From contig JALWJZ010000060.1 in assembly GCA_026996855.1 (NCBI GenBank), positions 1 through 46,469 of the forward strand: a stretch of DNA of 46,469 bases, read 5' to 3'. Position 1 is the first letter of the stretch; every line of letters starts with the position of its first letter. This document shows, piece by piece, positions 32,793-41,585 of this stretch. Source of the DNA: Anaerolineales bacterium (GTDB taxonomy: Bacteria; Chloroflexota; Anaerolineae; Anaerolineales; DRMV01). Under the pieces are notes generated by a model. That model was not told where the DNA came from. It saw only the letters and a list, made by a program, of their open reading frames with translations, and ran no database searches. The translations under genes and the position numbers were made by a program.

Positions 32793-34586
32793 ATGACGTT
32801 CCCCGTCTTGGCCGGGGTAGCCTGGCCCTATGCAAACGCTCTGTTGCATGTTGGCAACCTGGCCGGTGCTTATTTGCCCGCGGACATTTTCATCCGCTAT
32901 CAGCGTATGAAGGGACGTCGTGCCCTGATGGTGTCCGGCTCCGACGCCCACGGGACGCCCATTCTGGTGCGCGCCCTGGACGAAGGGCGTTCCCCCGAAG
33001 AGGTATACCTGCGCTTCCACCAGCGGTTTTTGGACCTGTGGGAAAAGGTGGGCATCACGTTCGACCTGTACACATCCACCCATACCGCCAATCACCGCCG
33101 GGTTTCCCAAACCCTTTTCAAGGCCCTGTACGACAACGGTTACCTGTTCGTGCAGAAAGAACTGCAGTGGTACTCGCCCACCTTTGGCTTTTTGCCCGAC
33201 CGCTTCGTAGAGGGTACCTGCTACATTTGCGGGTACGAGGGCGCGCGGGGCGACCAGTGCGACAAGTGCGGCAATCTGCTGGATGCTACCAAACTCATCA
33301 ACCCCCGCTCCCGAGTGGACGGCAGCGTGCCCGAATTGCGGGAAACGGAGCATTTCTACTTCGACCTTCCCAAACTGCAAAAGGACCTGGAAGCCTGGCT
33401 GGAGACCAAGCAGGAGGCCTGGCGTCCCCTGGTGGTTCGCCAGTCCCTGGGTGTGCTGCGCAGTGAAGGGTTGAAGCCTCGGCCCATCACCCGAGATTTG
33501 GAATGGGGCATCCCCGTTCCCCTGCCGGGGTGGGAACACAAGGTGATGTACGTATGGTTCGAGGCCGTCATCGGATACCTTTCCGCCACCATCGAATGGG
33601 CCGGCTTGCAGGGCGACCCCCAGGCCTGGCACGAGTGGTGGTACAACCCCGAAGCCCGCACGTACTACTTCATCGGCAAGGACAACATCCCCTTCCACGC
33701 CCTCATGTGGCCGGCCCAACTCATGGCCGCCGGGGAGCGCTTTGGGGAACTGTGGGAGGGCCTTTCGGGCCATACCCTCAACCTGCCTTATGACGTGCCC
33801 GCCAACGCTTTCCTCAACCTGGAAGGCCAGAAGATTTCGGGAAGCCGCAATTGGGCCGTGTGGTGCCTGGATTTCCTGGAGCGTTACGACCCGGACCCCT
33901 TGCGCTACTATCTCACCGTCATCATGCCAGAGAGCCGAGACACGGACTGGGACTGGGCCGACTTCTTGCGGCGCAACAACGACGAACTGGTGGCCACGTG
34001 GGGGAACTTGGTCCATCGGGTGCTTTCCTTCACCGCCAAGCACTGGGAAGGTCGTGTACCCCATCCCGGGGAAGCCTCGCCCGAGGACCGTGCTTTGTTG
34101 GCCCTGGTGGAACAGGGTTTCGAAAAGGTGGGGAACCACCTGGAGCGGGTCCAACTTCGGGCCGGGCTGATGGAAGCCATGCACCTGGCCGGGGAGGTGA
34201 ATCGTTACCTGGAGCGCCGCGCACCGTGGCACCTGGTCAAGCAAGGCAAGAAGGACGAGGCCGCGACGGTGATGTTCACCGCCATCCAGGCCATCAATCG
34301 CCTCAAGATCTTGCTGGCCCCCTACCTGCCCTTCACCGCGGAGGCTTTGCATCGCATGTTGGGTTTTGACAAGCCCCTGTTCGGTTCCATGTACCGGCAG
34401 GTGGTCGAAGACGACTGGGGCCGTCGCGAAGTGCTGCGCTACGACGCCGCCTCCGAAACCGCGCGCTGGAAGCCACAAGACGTTCCCCCGGGGCAGCCTC
34501 TGGGTGAAATCAAACCCTTGGTGCGCAAACTGGACCCCGGCATCGTTGAGGAAGAACGAGCGCGTTTGCATCAGCAGTTGACATGA
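32793..34586 (+). CDS. metG: Methionyl-tRNA synthetase
   Basis: Charges initiator and elongator tRNA-Met. The 597 residues hold a class I HIGH-type motif HVGN (19-22), zinc knuckle Cys143, Cys146 and a following CDKC pair, and the KMSKS-type motif KISGS (347-351). It ends after the anticodon-binding helical domain without the C-terminal tRNA-binding (Arc1p/OB) domain found in longer MetG proteins. The ribosome site is GTAGGAGG. The next gene follows after 43 bases. Confidence 0.97.
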   Translation: MTFPVLAGVAWPYANALLHVGNLAGAYLPADIFIRYQRMKGRRALMVSGSDAHGTPILVRALDEGRSPEEVYLRFHQRFLDLWEKVGITFDLYTSTHTANHRRVSQTLFKALYDNGYLFVQKELQWYSPTFGFLPDRFVEGTCYICGYEGARGDQCDKCGNLLDATKLINPRSRVDGSVPELRETEHFYFDLPKLQKDLEAWLETKQEAWRPLVVRQSLGVLRSEGLKPRPITRDLEWGIPVPLPGWEHKVMYVWFEAVIGYLSATIEWAGLQGDPQAWHEWWYNPEARTYYFIGKDNIPFHALMWPAQLMAAGERFGELWEGLSGHTLNLPYDVPANAFLNLEGQKISGSRNWAVWCLDFLERYDPDPLRYYLTVIMPESRDTDWDWADFLRRNNDELVATWGNLVHRVLSFTAKHWEGRVPHPGEASPEDRALLALVEQGFEKVGNHLERVQLRAGLMEAMHLAGEVNRYLERRAPWHLVKQGKKDEAATVMFTAIQAINRLKILLAPYLPFTAEALHRMLGFDKPLFGSMYRQVVEDDWGRREVLRYDAASETARWKPQDVPPGQPLGEIKPLVRKLDPGIVEEERARLHQQLT

Positions 34587-34629
34587 ACGGCGTGGCTTTG
34601 GCCGTTTGGGTGTTCTGGAGAGTGCAACC

Positions 34630-35487
34630 ATGCCCCCCATCAACCCTTTGAAAATCCTGAACCTGGCGCCCTTTGCCGATAGCCGTAGCGCCACCATGAC
34701 CTGGCTTCAACGGCTACAGGGTGCTTTGCAGTATGGGTGGCGCTGGTTTTGGGAATATCCCGCCCAGGAACGGCTGGCCCAGGTATTGGCCGAACATCTG
34801 GACCGCCGTTTCTTGCTGGTGCTCAACCTGGCATGGCCCAATGTGCAGGGTCCCTTCCCTCCCATTCTGTTGGGCCCCAGCGGCATTCACCTGTTGATGC
34901 CCACTTTGTTACGGGGTGAGTTTCGAGTGCGGGAGGACCGCCTATGGGTGTACGACACCCGAAAGCAGCGCTTCAAGCCCCATAAGCCCGATTTGGTGCA
35001 GGAACTGCTCCAGTACCGACAGCGTCTCGAAGACTTCTTGAACCGTCACTTGAGTTCGCCCATCGCCGTGGAGGCCCGCCTGGTGTTCTTGCATCCCAGC
35101 ACCTACGTGGATGCCTTGCAGGCCCAGGTGGCACCTCTGATGGTGGACGGCCTGGCCCGTTATCTGGATCAGTTGAGCCACCAGCGGAAGTACCAGCGAC
35201 AGCACATCCAGCAGTGGCTGGAACTGTTGCAAAGCCAGAAAGAAGCCAGCACCGTGGCCGAAGAGCCGGTTCGGGAAAGCCCACGGGCAACCCCGCGACC
35301 ACGACCGACCGCGCATCGCACCGCGGCCCGGTCGCGAAGAGCCGCCCCCGCGCGCAAAGGGCCCCGCTCGCGGAAACGAGGGCCTCTGGGCTTTACCCGG
35401 CAGCAATGGATTGTCCTGAGCGTTTTGGCCGCGCTCAACATCCTGCTTTTGGTGATTACCCTGGCCCTCATCCTCATGACATCGTGA
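34630..35487 (+). CDS. C-terminally membrane-anchored protein, possible NERD-like domain
   Basis: A protein of 285 residues that I cannot firmly assign. Residues 45-190 form an alpha/beta region (LLVLNLAWPNVQGPFPPILL, GPSGIHLLMP, FRVREDRLWVYD) that loosely recalls nuclease-related NERD domains, without clear catalytic residues. Residues 215-255 are a Pro/Arg-rich, strongly basic linker, and about 262-284 is one membrane segment. The start at 34630 follows GGAGAG. It lies between metG and a glycosyltransferase, 6 bases before the latter. Confidence 0.65.
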   Translation: MPPINPLKILNLAPFADSRSATMTWLQRLQGALQYGWRWFWEYPAQERLAQVLAEHLDRRFLLVLNLAWPNVQGPFPPILLGPSGIHLLMPTLLRGEFRVREDRLWVYDTRKQRFKPHKPDLVQELLQYRQRLEDFLNRHLSSPIAVEARLVFLHPSTYVDALQAQVAPLMVDGLARYLDQLSHQRKYQRQHIQQWLELLQSQKEASTVAEEPVRESPRATPRPRPTAHRTAARSRRAAPARKGPRSRKRGPLGFTRQQWIVLSVLAALNILLLVITLALILMTS

Positions 35488-35493
35488 AACCCC

Positions 35494-36243
35494 ATGAGCC
35501 GGTCGGTTTACCTTTCCCTGGTGATTCCCGCCTACAACGAAGCCCACAGGCTGCCCCGGACCCTGCCCCAGGTGACGGATTTTTTGGAAAAACAGCCTTA
35601 TGCCTGGGAAGTTCTGGTGGTGGACAACGGCAGCACCGACGACACGCTGCGTCTCGTACAGGAGTTTTCTCGGAAGCACCCCCAAGTGCGGGCGTTGCAT
35701 ACCCCCCTTCGGGGGAAGGGCCGGGCCGTGAAACTGGGCATGCTGGCCGCCCGGGGGGAGTGGCGTTTCTTGGCCGACGCGGATTTTTCCATGCCCGTGA
35801 CCGAACTGCCCCGGTTTCTGCCGCCCCAGGCCCCCGAAGCCGACATCCTCATCGGTTCCCGGGAAGCGCCCGGCGCGGTGCGCTATCACGAACCCTGGCA
35901 TCGCCATCTTATCGGGCGGGTGTTCAACCTGATGGTGCAGGTGGCCGCGCTGCCCGGCATTCGAGATAGCCAGTGCGGTTTCAAGAACTTTCGGGGAGAC
36001 GTGGCGGAACGGCTGTTTCGCTGCCAGCGGATTGCGGGTATGTCCTTCGACGTGGAAATTCTCTTCATTGCCCGCCGGTGGGGGTACCGCATCGTCGAAG
36101 TTCCCATCCCCTGGTACTTCGACCCCGACAGCCGGGTGCGTCTGGTGCACGATTCCCTGCGCATGGCCTGGGATTTGCTCACCATCCGCCTGAACGCTTT
36201 GCGGGGGTTGTATGAGCCATCCTGCGCCCACATGGACCTTTGA
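35494..36243 (+). CDS. Family 2 glycosyltransferase (dolichyl-phosphate glucosyltransferase-like)
   Basis: A GT-A fold inverting transferase of 249 residues. It shows VIPAYNEAHRLP, nucleotide-sugar Asp44 in VVDNGSTDD, and the DxD at 95-97 (LADADFSMP). The central GxRVFNLMVQ and RDSQCGFKNF motifs are those of polyprenyl/dolichyl-phosphate glucosyl- and mannosyltransferases. It has no C-terminal membrane helices. It likely transfers a sugar to a lipid carrier at the cytoplasmic membrane. It overlaps rnhB by 32 bases. Confidence 0.88.
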   Translation: MSRSVYLSLVIPAYNEAHRLPRTLPQVTDFLEKQPYAWEVLVVDNGSTDDTLRLVQEFSRKHPQVRALHTPLRGKGRAVKLGMLAARGEWRFLADADFSMPVTELPRFLPPQAPEADILIGSREAPGAVRYHEPWHRHLIGRVFNLMVQVAALPGIRDSQCGFKNFRGDVAERLFRCQRIAGMSFDVEILFIARRWGYRIVEVPIPWYFDPDSRVRLVHDSLRMAWDLLTIRLNALRGLYEPSCAHMDL

Positions 36244-36829
36244 GCAGGCGCTTTGGGAAGGGGGGTATCGCCTCGTGGCCGGGATGGACGAAGCCGGTCG
36301 GGGCGCGTTGGCCGGTCCGGTGGTGGCCGCGGCGGTGGTCTTTCCGCCCCGGGCCGTGCACGTACCGGCCCTGACCGCACTTCACGATTCCAAGCGCCTG
36401 ACGCCCGCTTCCCGCCAGCGCCTCTTACCCGTGATTTTGGAGCAGGCCAAGGCCTGGGCCGTGGGCTGGGCTTCCTGGCAGGAAGTGGACGCCCTGGGTG
36501 TTCCCGAGGCCGCGCGCCGCGCCTTCGAACGAGCCTTGCGGGCGCTGCCTTTTCAGCCCGAATACCTGCTTTTGGACTACACATTGCTCCCCCGGGTAGA
36601 CCTCCCTCAGACGGCCCTGCCCCAGGGCGATGCCCGCAGTTTTTCCATCGCGGCCGCTTCCATTGTGGCCAAAACGGTGCGGGATGCCTACATGGTGGGC
36701 CTGGACGGGCGCTTTCCAGGCTACGGTTTCGCCCGGCACAAAGGGTACGGCACCCGCCAGCATCGCGAGGCCCTGAGCCGCCTGGGCCCCTCCCCTGTGC
36801 ATCGCCGTCGGTTTCGCTGGCGGCCGTAA
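36212..36829 (+). CDS. rnhB: Ribonuclease HII
   Basis: Cleaves RNA of RNA-DNA hybrids and single ribonucleotides in DNA. The 205 residues hold Asp26-Glu27 in GMDEAGRGALAGP, Asp122 (LLLDY) and Asp158 (KTVRDAYM), plus SIAAASIVAK, all typical of type II RNase H. The start lies inside the glycosyltransferase gene, implying coupled translation. It ends just before a bidirectional terminator shared with clpC. Confidence 0.96.
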   Translation: MSHPAPTWTFEQALWEGGYRLVAGMDEAGRGALAGPVVAAAVVFPPRAVHVPALTALHDSKRLTPASRQRLLPVILEQAKAWAVGWASWQEVDALGVPEAARRAFERALRALPFQPEYLLLDYTLLPRVDLPQTALPQGDARSFSIAAASIVAKTVRDAYMVGLDGRFPGYGFARHKGYGTRQHREALSRLGPSPVHRRRFRWRP

Positions 36830-36895
36830 GGAGGGTCTCGCGCACGAAAGGCGAGGTTTCGGCCTCGGGCAGGCAATAGCGTCCCTGGAAAGGAA

Positions 36896-36925
36896 AAAAG
36901 GCAGCCCTTTCCGGGGCTGCCTTTT
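36896..36925 (+). terminator. Bidirectional terminator between rnhB and clpC
   Basis: GGCAGCCC / GGGCTGCC stem (36900-36907, 36914-36921) flanked by A and T runs, so it works in both directions: TTTT on the plus strand and TTTTTT on the minus strand. Confidence 0.85.
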
Positions 36926-36950
36926 CGCTTTCGGCAAGGCCGATGCGGCT

Positions 36951-39482
36951 TCACATAGGCTGAGGCGCCTTCTCCCGTTCCGGCGTGGCAGGCTCTTCGC
37001 CTTCCCGGGAGTCCTCTTCCTTGCGGAAGAGCACAATTGCTTCCTCGCCCTCAGGGCCTTGCGCATCCACCACGATGGTATCGCCGGGGCGGAACTCGCC
37101 CGCCAGAATCTTGTCCGAGATGGGTTCCTCCACCTTTTGCTGAATGACCCGCCGCAAGGGCCGGGCACCCAGTTCGGGGTTGTACCCCAATTCGGCCAGG
37201 CGTTGAACCGCGGCTTCGGTGATGTCCAGTTGCAAGTTGTGCTCCTTGAGCCGCTCCCGCACCCGTTCCATCTGGATGTGCACGATTTGTTCGATTTGTT
37301 CTTTGGTCAATGGATGGAAGACCACCACCGCGTCCACCCGGTTCAGGAATTCGGGGCGGAAAACCCGTTTGAGGGCCTCCAGCAACTTCTTGCGCATTTC
37401 CTCGTAGGAGCGCTTTTGGTCTTGCTCGTCTTCGGGCAGGCTGAAGCCCAGACTGGCCTGTCGTTTGATGAGGTCCGCCCCCACGTTGGAGGTCATGATG
37501 ATGATGGTGTTGCGGAAGTCCACCTTCTGGCCCCGGGCGTCGGTCAGGTGGCCTTCTTCCAGAATTTGCAACAGCATGTTGTGCACTTCGGGATGGGCCT
37601 TTTCGATTTCGTCGAAGACCACGATGGAGTAAGGCCGCCGCCGGATGGCCTCGGTCAGTTGACCCGCCTCTTCGTAGCCCACGTAGCCCGGAGGCGCACC
37701 AATCAAGCGGCTCACGGTGTGGCGTTCCATGAACTCGCTCATGTCGATTTGCACCAGGGCCTCTTCGCTGCCGAAGAGGAACCGGGCCAGGGCTTTGGCC
37801 ATTTCCGTCTTGCCCACCCCGGTGGGGCCGAGGAAGATGAAGGAACCGATGGGCCGTCGCGGGTCTTTGAGCCCAGCCCGAGCGCGGCGCACAGCCTTGG
37901 AAATGACCTCGATGGCCTCGTCCTGGCCCACGATGTGCTTGCGGAGTTCGTCTTCCATGTGCAAGAGACGTTGGGCCTCGGTTTCCGTCAGTTGCGTTAC
38001 CGGGATGCCCGTCCACATGGAGACCACTTCGGCCACGTCCTCTGCGGTGACCACCGGGCTGGTGGAGCGGTCCCAGCCGGATTGAAGCATTTCCAATTGA
38101 CGCTCCAGTTCTTCGGCCCGATGTTGCAGAGCCTGCGCGTCTTCGAAGCGGTTGTCCTCCAGGGCCAGCGCGTATTCCTGCCGGGTTCGGCGCAGTTCGT
38201 CCATCAGGTGCTTGGTGCGTTTGGCTGCTTCGCTCTTGTACATGCGCACGCGCGACGCGGCTTCGTCGATGAGGTCAATGGCCTTGTCGGGCAGGTAGCG
38301 GTCCGTGACGTAACGGGAAGACAGTTTGACCGCGGCCTCCACCGCTTCGTCGGAGATGGTGAGGTGATGGTGCTCTTCGTATGCCGAGCGGATGCCCTTG
38401 AGAATCTCGATGGCCTCTTCCTCTGACGGCTCTTCAACGAAGACGGGCTGGAAGCGGCGCTCCAGCGCGGAGTCGCTTTCGATGTATTTGCGGTACTCGT
38501 CCAGCGTGGTGGCACCGATGACCTGAATTTCGCCCCGAGCCAAAGCCGGCTTGAGGATGTTGGCCGCATCCACCGAAGACCCGGCCGCACCTGCCCCCAC
38601 CAGCATGTGGACCTCGTCGATGAACAGGATGGCGTTGGACTGCTTGAGTTCTTCGATGATGCGCTTGAGCCGCTCTTCGAATTGACCCCGGTACATGGTG
38701 CCGGCCACCAGGGAGCCGACGTCCAGTTGCAACACCCGTTTGCCCAGCAAGGGCGCGGGCACATTGCCTTCCACAATGCGCTGGGCCAGACCTTCGACGA
38801 TGGCCGTCTTGCCCACGCCGGGGTCGCCGATGAGCACGGGGTTGTTCTTGGTGCGGCGGGCCAGAATTTGAATGACCCGCTCGATTTCCTTCTCCCGACC
38901 GATGACGGGGTCCAGCCGTCCTTCTTCGGCCAGGGCGGTCAGGTCCGTGGCCAGTTGGTCGATGAGGGGGGTCTTGCTGCGACGGCCGCGGCGCTGGGCC
39001 CGTTCCTGCCGGGCCGCGCGTTGGGGTGCCATGCTGGCGCTGCCTTCCTGGACCATGCGCCGTAATTGGCGCCGAATTTGTTCCGCGGAAAGGCCCAGGC
39101 GCTCCAGCACCCGCATGGCCATGGTGTCCTTGTCGCGAATGAGGCCCAGGAGCAGGTGTTCGGTGCCGATGTGCTGGTGCCCCATGCGTTGGGCCTCTTC
39201 CACCGCGTATTTGAGCACCCGTTTGGTCTCGGGGGCCAGGTCGACGCGACCGCCGGTGGAACCGCGGCCGGGTTTCACAAAGCGCTGGACCATTTCGCGC
39301 ACTCGGTCCGGGTCCAGGCCCAGGGCGCGCAATGCCCGTCCGGCCAGACCGGCCTCTTCCACGACCAAGCCGATGAGCAAATGCTCCGTGCCGATTCGTT
39401 CGTGGCGCATGCTTTCGGCTTCTTGATGCGCCAGGCTCAATACACGTCGTGCCCGTTGGGTAAAACGCTCCATTCCGGCCAT
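36951..39482 (-). CDS. clpC: ClpC-type AAA+ unfoldase
   Basis: A Hsp100 unfoldase that feeds substrates to ClpP and helps disaggregate proteins in the cytoplasm. The 843 residues show the Clp N-domain repeats (about 4-150), AAA1 with Walker A GDPGVGKT (219-226), a short middle region with a UVR motif (about 435-470) diagnostic of ClpC, and AAA2 with GPTGVGKT (about 551-558). The C-terminal tail is acidic. The start at 39482 follows AAGGAG; another Met three codons on is possible. No mcsA, mcsB or ctsR gene adjoins, unlike in Firmicutes. Confidence 0.96.
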   Translation of the reverse strand: MAGMERFTQRARRVLSLAHQEAESMRHERIGTEHLLIGLVVEEAGLAGRALRALGLDPDRVREMVQRFVKPGRGSTGGRVDLAPETKRVLKYAVEEAQRMGHQHIGTEHLLLGLIRDKDTMAMRVLERLGLSAEQIRRQLRRMVQEGSASMAPQRAARQERAQRRGRRSKTPLIDQLATDLTALAEEGRLDPVIGREKEIERVIQILARRTKNNPVLIGDPGVGKTAIVEGLAQRIVEGNVPAPLLGKRVLQLDVGSLVAGTMYRGQFEERLKRIIEELKQSNAILFIDEVHMLVGAGAAGSSVDAANILKPALARGEIQVIGATTLDEYRKYIESDSALERRFQPVFVEEPSEEEAIEILKGIRSAYEEHHHLTISDEAVEAAVKLSSRYVTDRYLPDKAIDLIDEAASRVRMYKSEAAKRTKHLMDELRRTRQEYALALEDNRFEDAQALQHRAEELERQLEMLQSGWDRSTSPVVTAEDVAEVVSMWTGIPVTQLTETEAQRLLHMEDELRKHIVGQDEAIEVISKAVRRARAGLKDPRRPIGSFIFLGPTGVGKTEMAKALARFLFGSEEALVQIDMSEFMERHTVSRLIGAPPGYVGYEEAGQLTEAIRRRPYSIVVFDEIEKAHPEVHNMLLQILEEGHLTDARGQKVDFRNTIIIMTSNVGADLIKRQASLGFSLPEDEQDQKRSYEEMRKKLLEALKRVFRPEFLNRVDAVVVFHPLTKEQIEQIVHIQMERVRERLKEHNLQLDITEAAVQRLAELGYNPELGARPLRRVIQQKVEEPISDKILAGEFRPGDTIVVDAQGPEGEEAIVLFRKEEDSREGEEPATPEREKAPQPM

Positions 39483-39540
39483 GTCTTCTCCTTACCCTCT
39501 ACGCTGCCAAGGGATGAGTTCCAAAGGGGGTTCATGGCTC

Positions 39541-39569
39541 ATTGTACCAACAAACCGGGTACGCACCAA
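39541..39569 (-). promoter_or_regulatory. clpC promoter
   Basis: Minus strand: TTGGTG (39569 down to 39564), 17-base spacer ending in TGG, then TACAAT (39546 down to 39541), 59 bases before the start. No clear CIRCE or CtsR-type operator is seen. Confidence 0.55.
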
Positions 39570-39615
39570 CCCACGGGTTGCCATCAACGAATTTTCTAAT
39601 GAAACACAAATGCAA

Positions 39616-39639
39616 AACGGACGACCGAGGTCGTCCGTT
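39616..39639 (-). terminator. Terminator of the DUF35 gene unit
   Basis: AACGGACGAC / GTCGTCCGTT, a 10-bp stem with loop of four, followed on the minus strand by TTTTGCATTTGTG. It lies 109 bases after the DUF35 stop; the rest of that gap shows nothing clear. Confidence 0.7.
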
Positions 39640-39747
39640 GTTGTGGTTTTGGCCTTGGAGGTAAGGCTGCCCTCCCTGAAGCCCAGGGCATGGTCCCGCA
39701 ACGGGACCTTGGGCCGACGAATCGTTCGTTTGGCCTTTGTTCTCGTT

Positions 39748-40152
39748 TCAACGCCAGGGCAGGCGGGGTCGGAATTTGTAACCGTAGACCAAGATGCCCC
39801 GTTTGCCTTCCACGGCGCGCAGTTTGCGGGTCACCATTTCCACGGGCATGCCGATGTAAGGTTCTTCTTGGCCCAGGTCGGTGAGTTGGGCCGTGAGCCG
39901 GGGGCCTTCTTCCAACTCGATGAGGGCAACCACATAGGGTGCTTGGCCTTCGTACCCGTGGGGCGGCTGGGTCACCGTGGTAAAGGCCACGACTTTCCCC
40001 CGACCGGAGAAGGTGAATTCCGTCCGGGCTTCTTCCTTGCACACGGGGCATACGTCGCGCGGGGGAAAGATCTTGGCCTGGCAGTTGGGGCAGACTTCCC
40101 CTTGGAGCGTGTAACGCTGCTTTTTCGAGCGCCAGAGTCGTGCCAGTTCCAT
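39748..40152 (-). CDS. DUF35 zinc-ribbon / OB-fold acyl-CoA-binding protein
   Basis: A protein of 134 residues with a rubredoxin-like zinc ribbon (Cys21, Cys24, Cys35, Cys38) and an OB fold (GRGKVVAFTTV ... APYVVALIELEEGPRLTAQL). In archaea this family bridges acetoacetyl-CoA thiolase and HMG-CoA synthase, sharing one CoA site and channelling the intermediate. The gene here follows the thiolase homologue and HMG-CoA synthase on the same strand, so the same complex is expected. It has its own upstream three-box element shared with the HMG-CoA synthase gene. Confidence 0.92.
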   Translation of the reverse strand: MELARLWRSKKQRYTLQGEVCPNCQAKIFPPRDVCPVCKEEARTEFTFSGRGKVVAFTTVTQPPHGYEGQAPYVVALIELEEGPRLTAQLTDLGQEEPYIGMPVEMVTRKLRAVEGKRGILVYGYKFRPRLPWR

Positions 40153-40195
40153 GACGGGCCTCCTGGATAGGGGGTCCTGGGGTGTGCTCGTTTCG

Positions 40196-40229
40196 TTTGT
40201 AAAACTTGGGGTCTGTCAAAAACTATCAA
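40196..40229 (-). promoter_or_regulatory. Three-box element upstream of the DUF35 gene
   Basis: Minus strand: TTGATA (40229-40224), 4 bases, TTGACA (40219-40214), 12 bases, TACAAA (40201-40196), 43 bases before the DUF35 start. The same three boxes with the same spacings occur before HMG-CoA synthase. TTGATA overlaps the thiolase stop codon. Confidence 0.6.
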
Positions 40230-41398
40230 GTCGCGGCCTCCGGGGATGCGGCAGCAAGCACGTGGGTAAACGCCGTGGAAGCGGGACCGCCCAGGGCCTG
40301 CACCACGCCCCAGCGGGCCTGGGGAATTTGATTGTCGCCCGCCTGGCCACGCAGTTGCCAGACGGCCTCTACCACCTGGTAGACCCCCGACGCGGCACCG
40401 GGAAAGCCCCGGGCCTTTTGCCCGCCCAGGGTGAGGATGGGCAGGTGGCCGTCCAGGCCAAAGCGGTGTCGGGCATCCTCCCAGGCCGTGCCGGGCGCCG
40501 CGAATCCCACGGCCTCCAGGGTCAGCGGTACGTAGACCGCGAACAGGTCGAAGGGTTCGAAGAAATCCACGTCTTCCCGAGCGATGCCTGCCTGCTGCAG
40601 GGCCCGGGCAAAGGAGGCGCGGGCCGCTTCGAAGGCCAGTGGGTCCTGTCGGTCGTGCAGGGCCAGGGTATCGGTGGCTGCGGCCGAACCCGCGATGCGC
40701 ACCGGCCGTTGGGGCAGTTGGGGCGGCAGAAGGTCCCGTGCGGCCAGGAACACCGCGGCTGCGCCATCGGCGTAAGGGGCCATGTCGAAGATGGTCAGGG
40801 GTGGACTGACCACCGAAGCCCCGCGATAGTGCTTTTCGCCAATGGCCCGGCGGAACATGGCGTACGGGTTGCCCACCCCGTGTTGGTGGGCCAACAGGGC
40901 AAAGGGCATGAAGGCGTCTTCCGGGGCATCGTAACGTTCTCGATAGAGTTGCATGAGCCAGGCCGCCTGGGCCGCGGGGGTCAGGCCGGGTTCGGCTTCG
41001 TAATCCGCGTCCAAGAGGGTGCTCATGGCCCATTCCACTTCCGTCCCTACTTTGTCGGTCATTTTCTCCACGCCCACCACCAGCGCGGTATCCAGCGCGC
41101 CGGAAGCCACGGCCAGGTAAGCCTGGCGCAGGGCCGCCGCGCCGGAAGCACTGGCGGCTTCCACGGTCACGGCCTCGATGCCAGCAAACCCGGCGTAATC
41201 GGCCAGCAGGGTGGCCAGATGCGCCTGCCGGGAAAGCAGCGGCCCAAACATGTTGCCTACGAACAAGGCCTGGGGACGCAGGCCTGCGGCCTCGTTCAGG
41301 GCTTTTTCCATGGCTTCCCAGGCCAGGTCGCGTAGGGAACGGTCCCAATGTTCGCGCACAGGGGTTGCACCGATGCCTACAATCCACACTTCGCGCAT
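40226..41398 (-). CDS. Thiolase-fold protein of the mevalonate set, catalytic residues replaced
   Basis: A protein of 390 residues that is clearly a homologue of archaeal/SCP2-type acetyl-CoA acetyltransferase (FVGNMFGPLL, RQAYLAVASG, VVGVEKMTD, YADGAAAVFLAA). All three active-site motifs differ. The nucleophile position in VEAACASG reads VEAASASG, with Ser83 (codon AGT); HDAF/HDCF reads FDLF (283-286); GHP reads GFP (331-333). Condensation or thiolysis is therefore unlikely by the usual mechanism, although the fold and position beside HMG-CoA synthase and DUF35 are kept. It may be a structural partner in that complex. The ribosome site is GGGAGG. A tandem-repeat region separates it from HMG-CoA synthase. 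Confidence 0.88.
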   Translation of the reverse strand: MREVWIVGIGATPVREHWDRSLRDLAWEAMEKALNEAAGLRPQALFVGNMFGPLLSRQAHLATLLADYAGFAGIEAVTVEAASASGAAALRQAYLAVASGALDTALVVGVEKMTDKVGTEVEWAMSTLLDADYEAEPGLTPAAQAAWLMQLYRERYDAPEDAFMPFALLAHQHGVGNPYAMFRRAIGEKHYRGASVVSPPLTIFDMAPYADGAAAVFLAARDLLPPQLPQRPVRIAGSAAATDTLALHDRQDPLAFEAARASFARALQQAGIAREDVDFFEPFDLFAVYVPLTLEAVGFAAPGTAWEDARHRFGLDGHLPILTLGGQKARGFPGAASGVYQVVEAVWQLRGQAGDNQIPQARWGVVQALGGPASTAFTHVLAAASPEAAT

Positions 41399-41419
41399 AG
41401 TATGCCTCCCGGGGGCTGG

Positions 41420-41475
41420 TGGACAGTGGACAGTGGACAGTGGTCAGTAGACAGTGGACAGTGGTCAGTGGACAG
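41420..41475. repeat. 7-base tandem repeat, 8 copies
   Basis: Eight units of TGGACAG with single-base variants (TGGTCAG, TAGACAG), in the 187-base gap between the HMG-CoA synthase and thiolase genes. Probably a slippage-prone microsatellite. Confidence 0.9.
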
Positions 41476-41500
41476 TGCGTCGTCCGGAAAACGGTTTACC

Positions 41501-41563
41501 GCTAACGGCTGCCTGCTGACGGCTAACGGCTGTCTGCTGACGGCTAATGGCTGCCTGCTGACA
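41501..41563. repeat. 21-base tandem repeat, 3 copies
   Basis: Three units of 21 bases beginning GCTAACGGCTG and ending CTGCTGACG with few mismatches, 25 bases after the 7-base array. Related CTGCTG-rich sequence continues to the HMG-CoA synthase stop. There is no spacer structure, so it is not a CRISPR array. Confidence 0.9.
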
Positions 41564-41585
41564 CCTGTCTGCTGTTTGCTGTCTC

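Noticed and set aside
36951-39600. CtsR/McsAB-type clpC operon
   Set aside because: clpC stands alone between a terminator and the DUF35 gene unit; no mcsA, mcsB, ctsR or heptad operator was seen.
41420-41563. CRISPR array
   Set aside because: The repeats are directly contiguous units of 7 and 21 bases with no unique spacers, and no cas genes are in the window.
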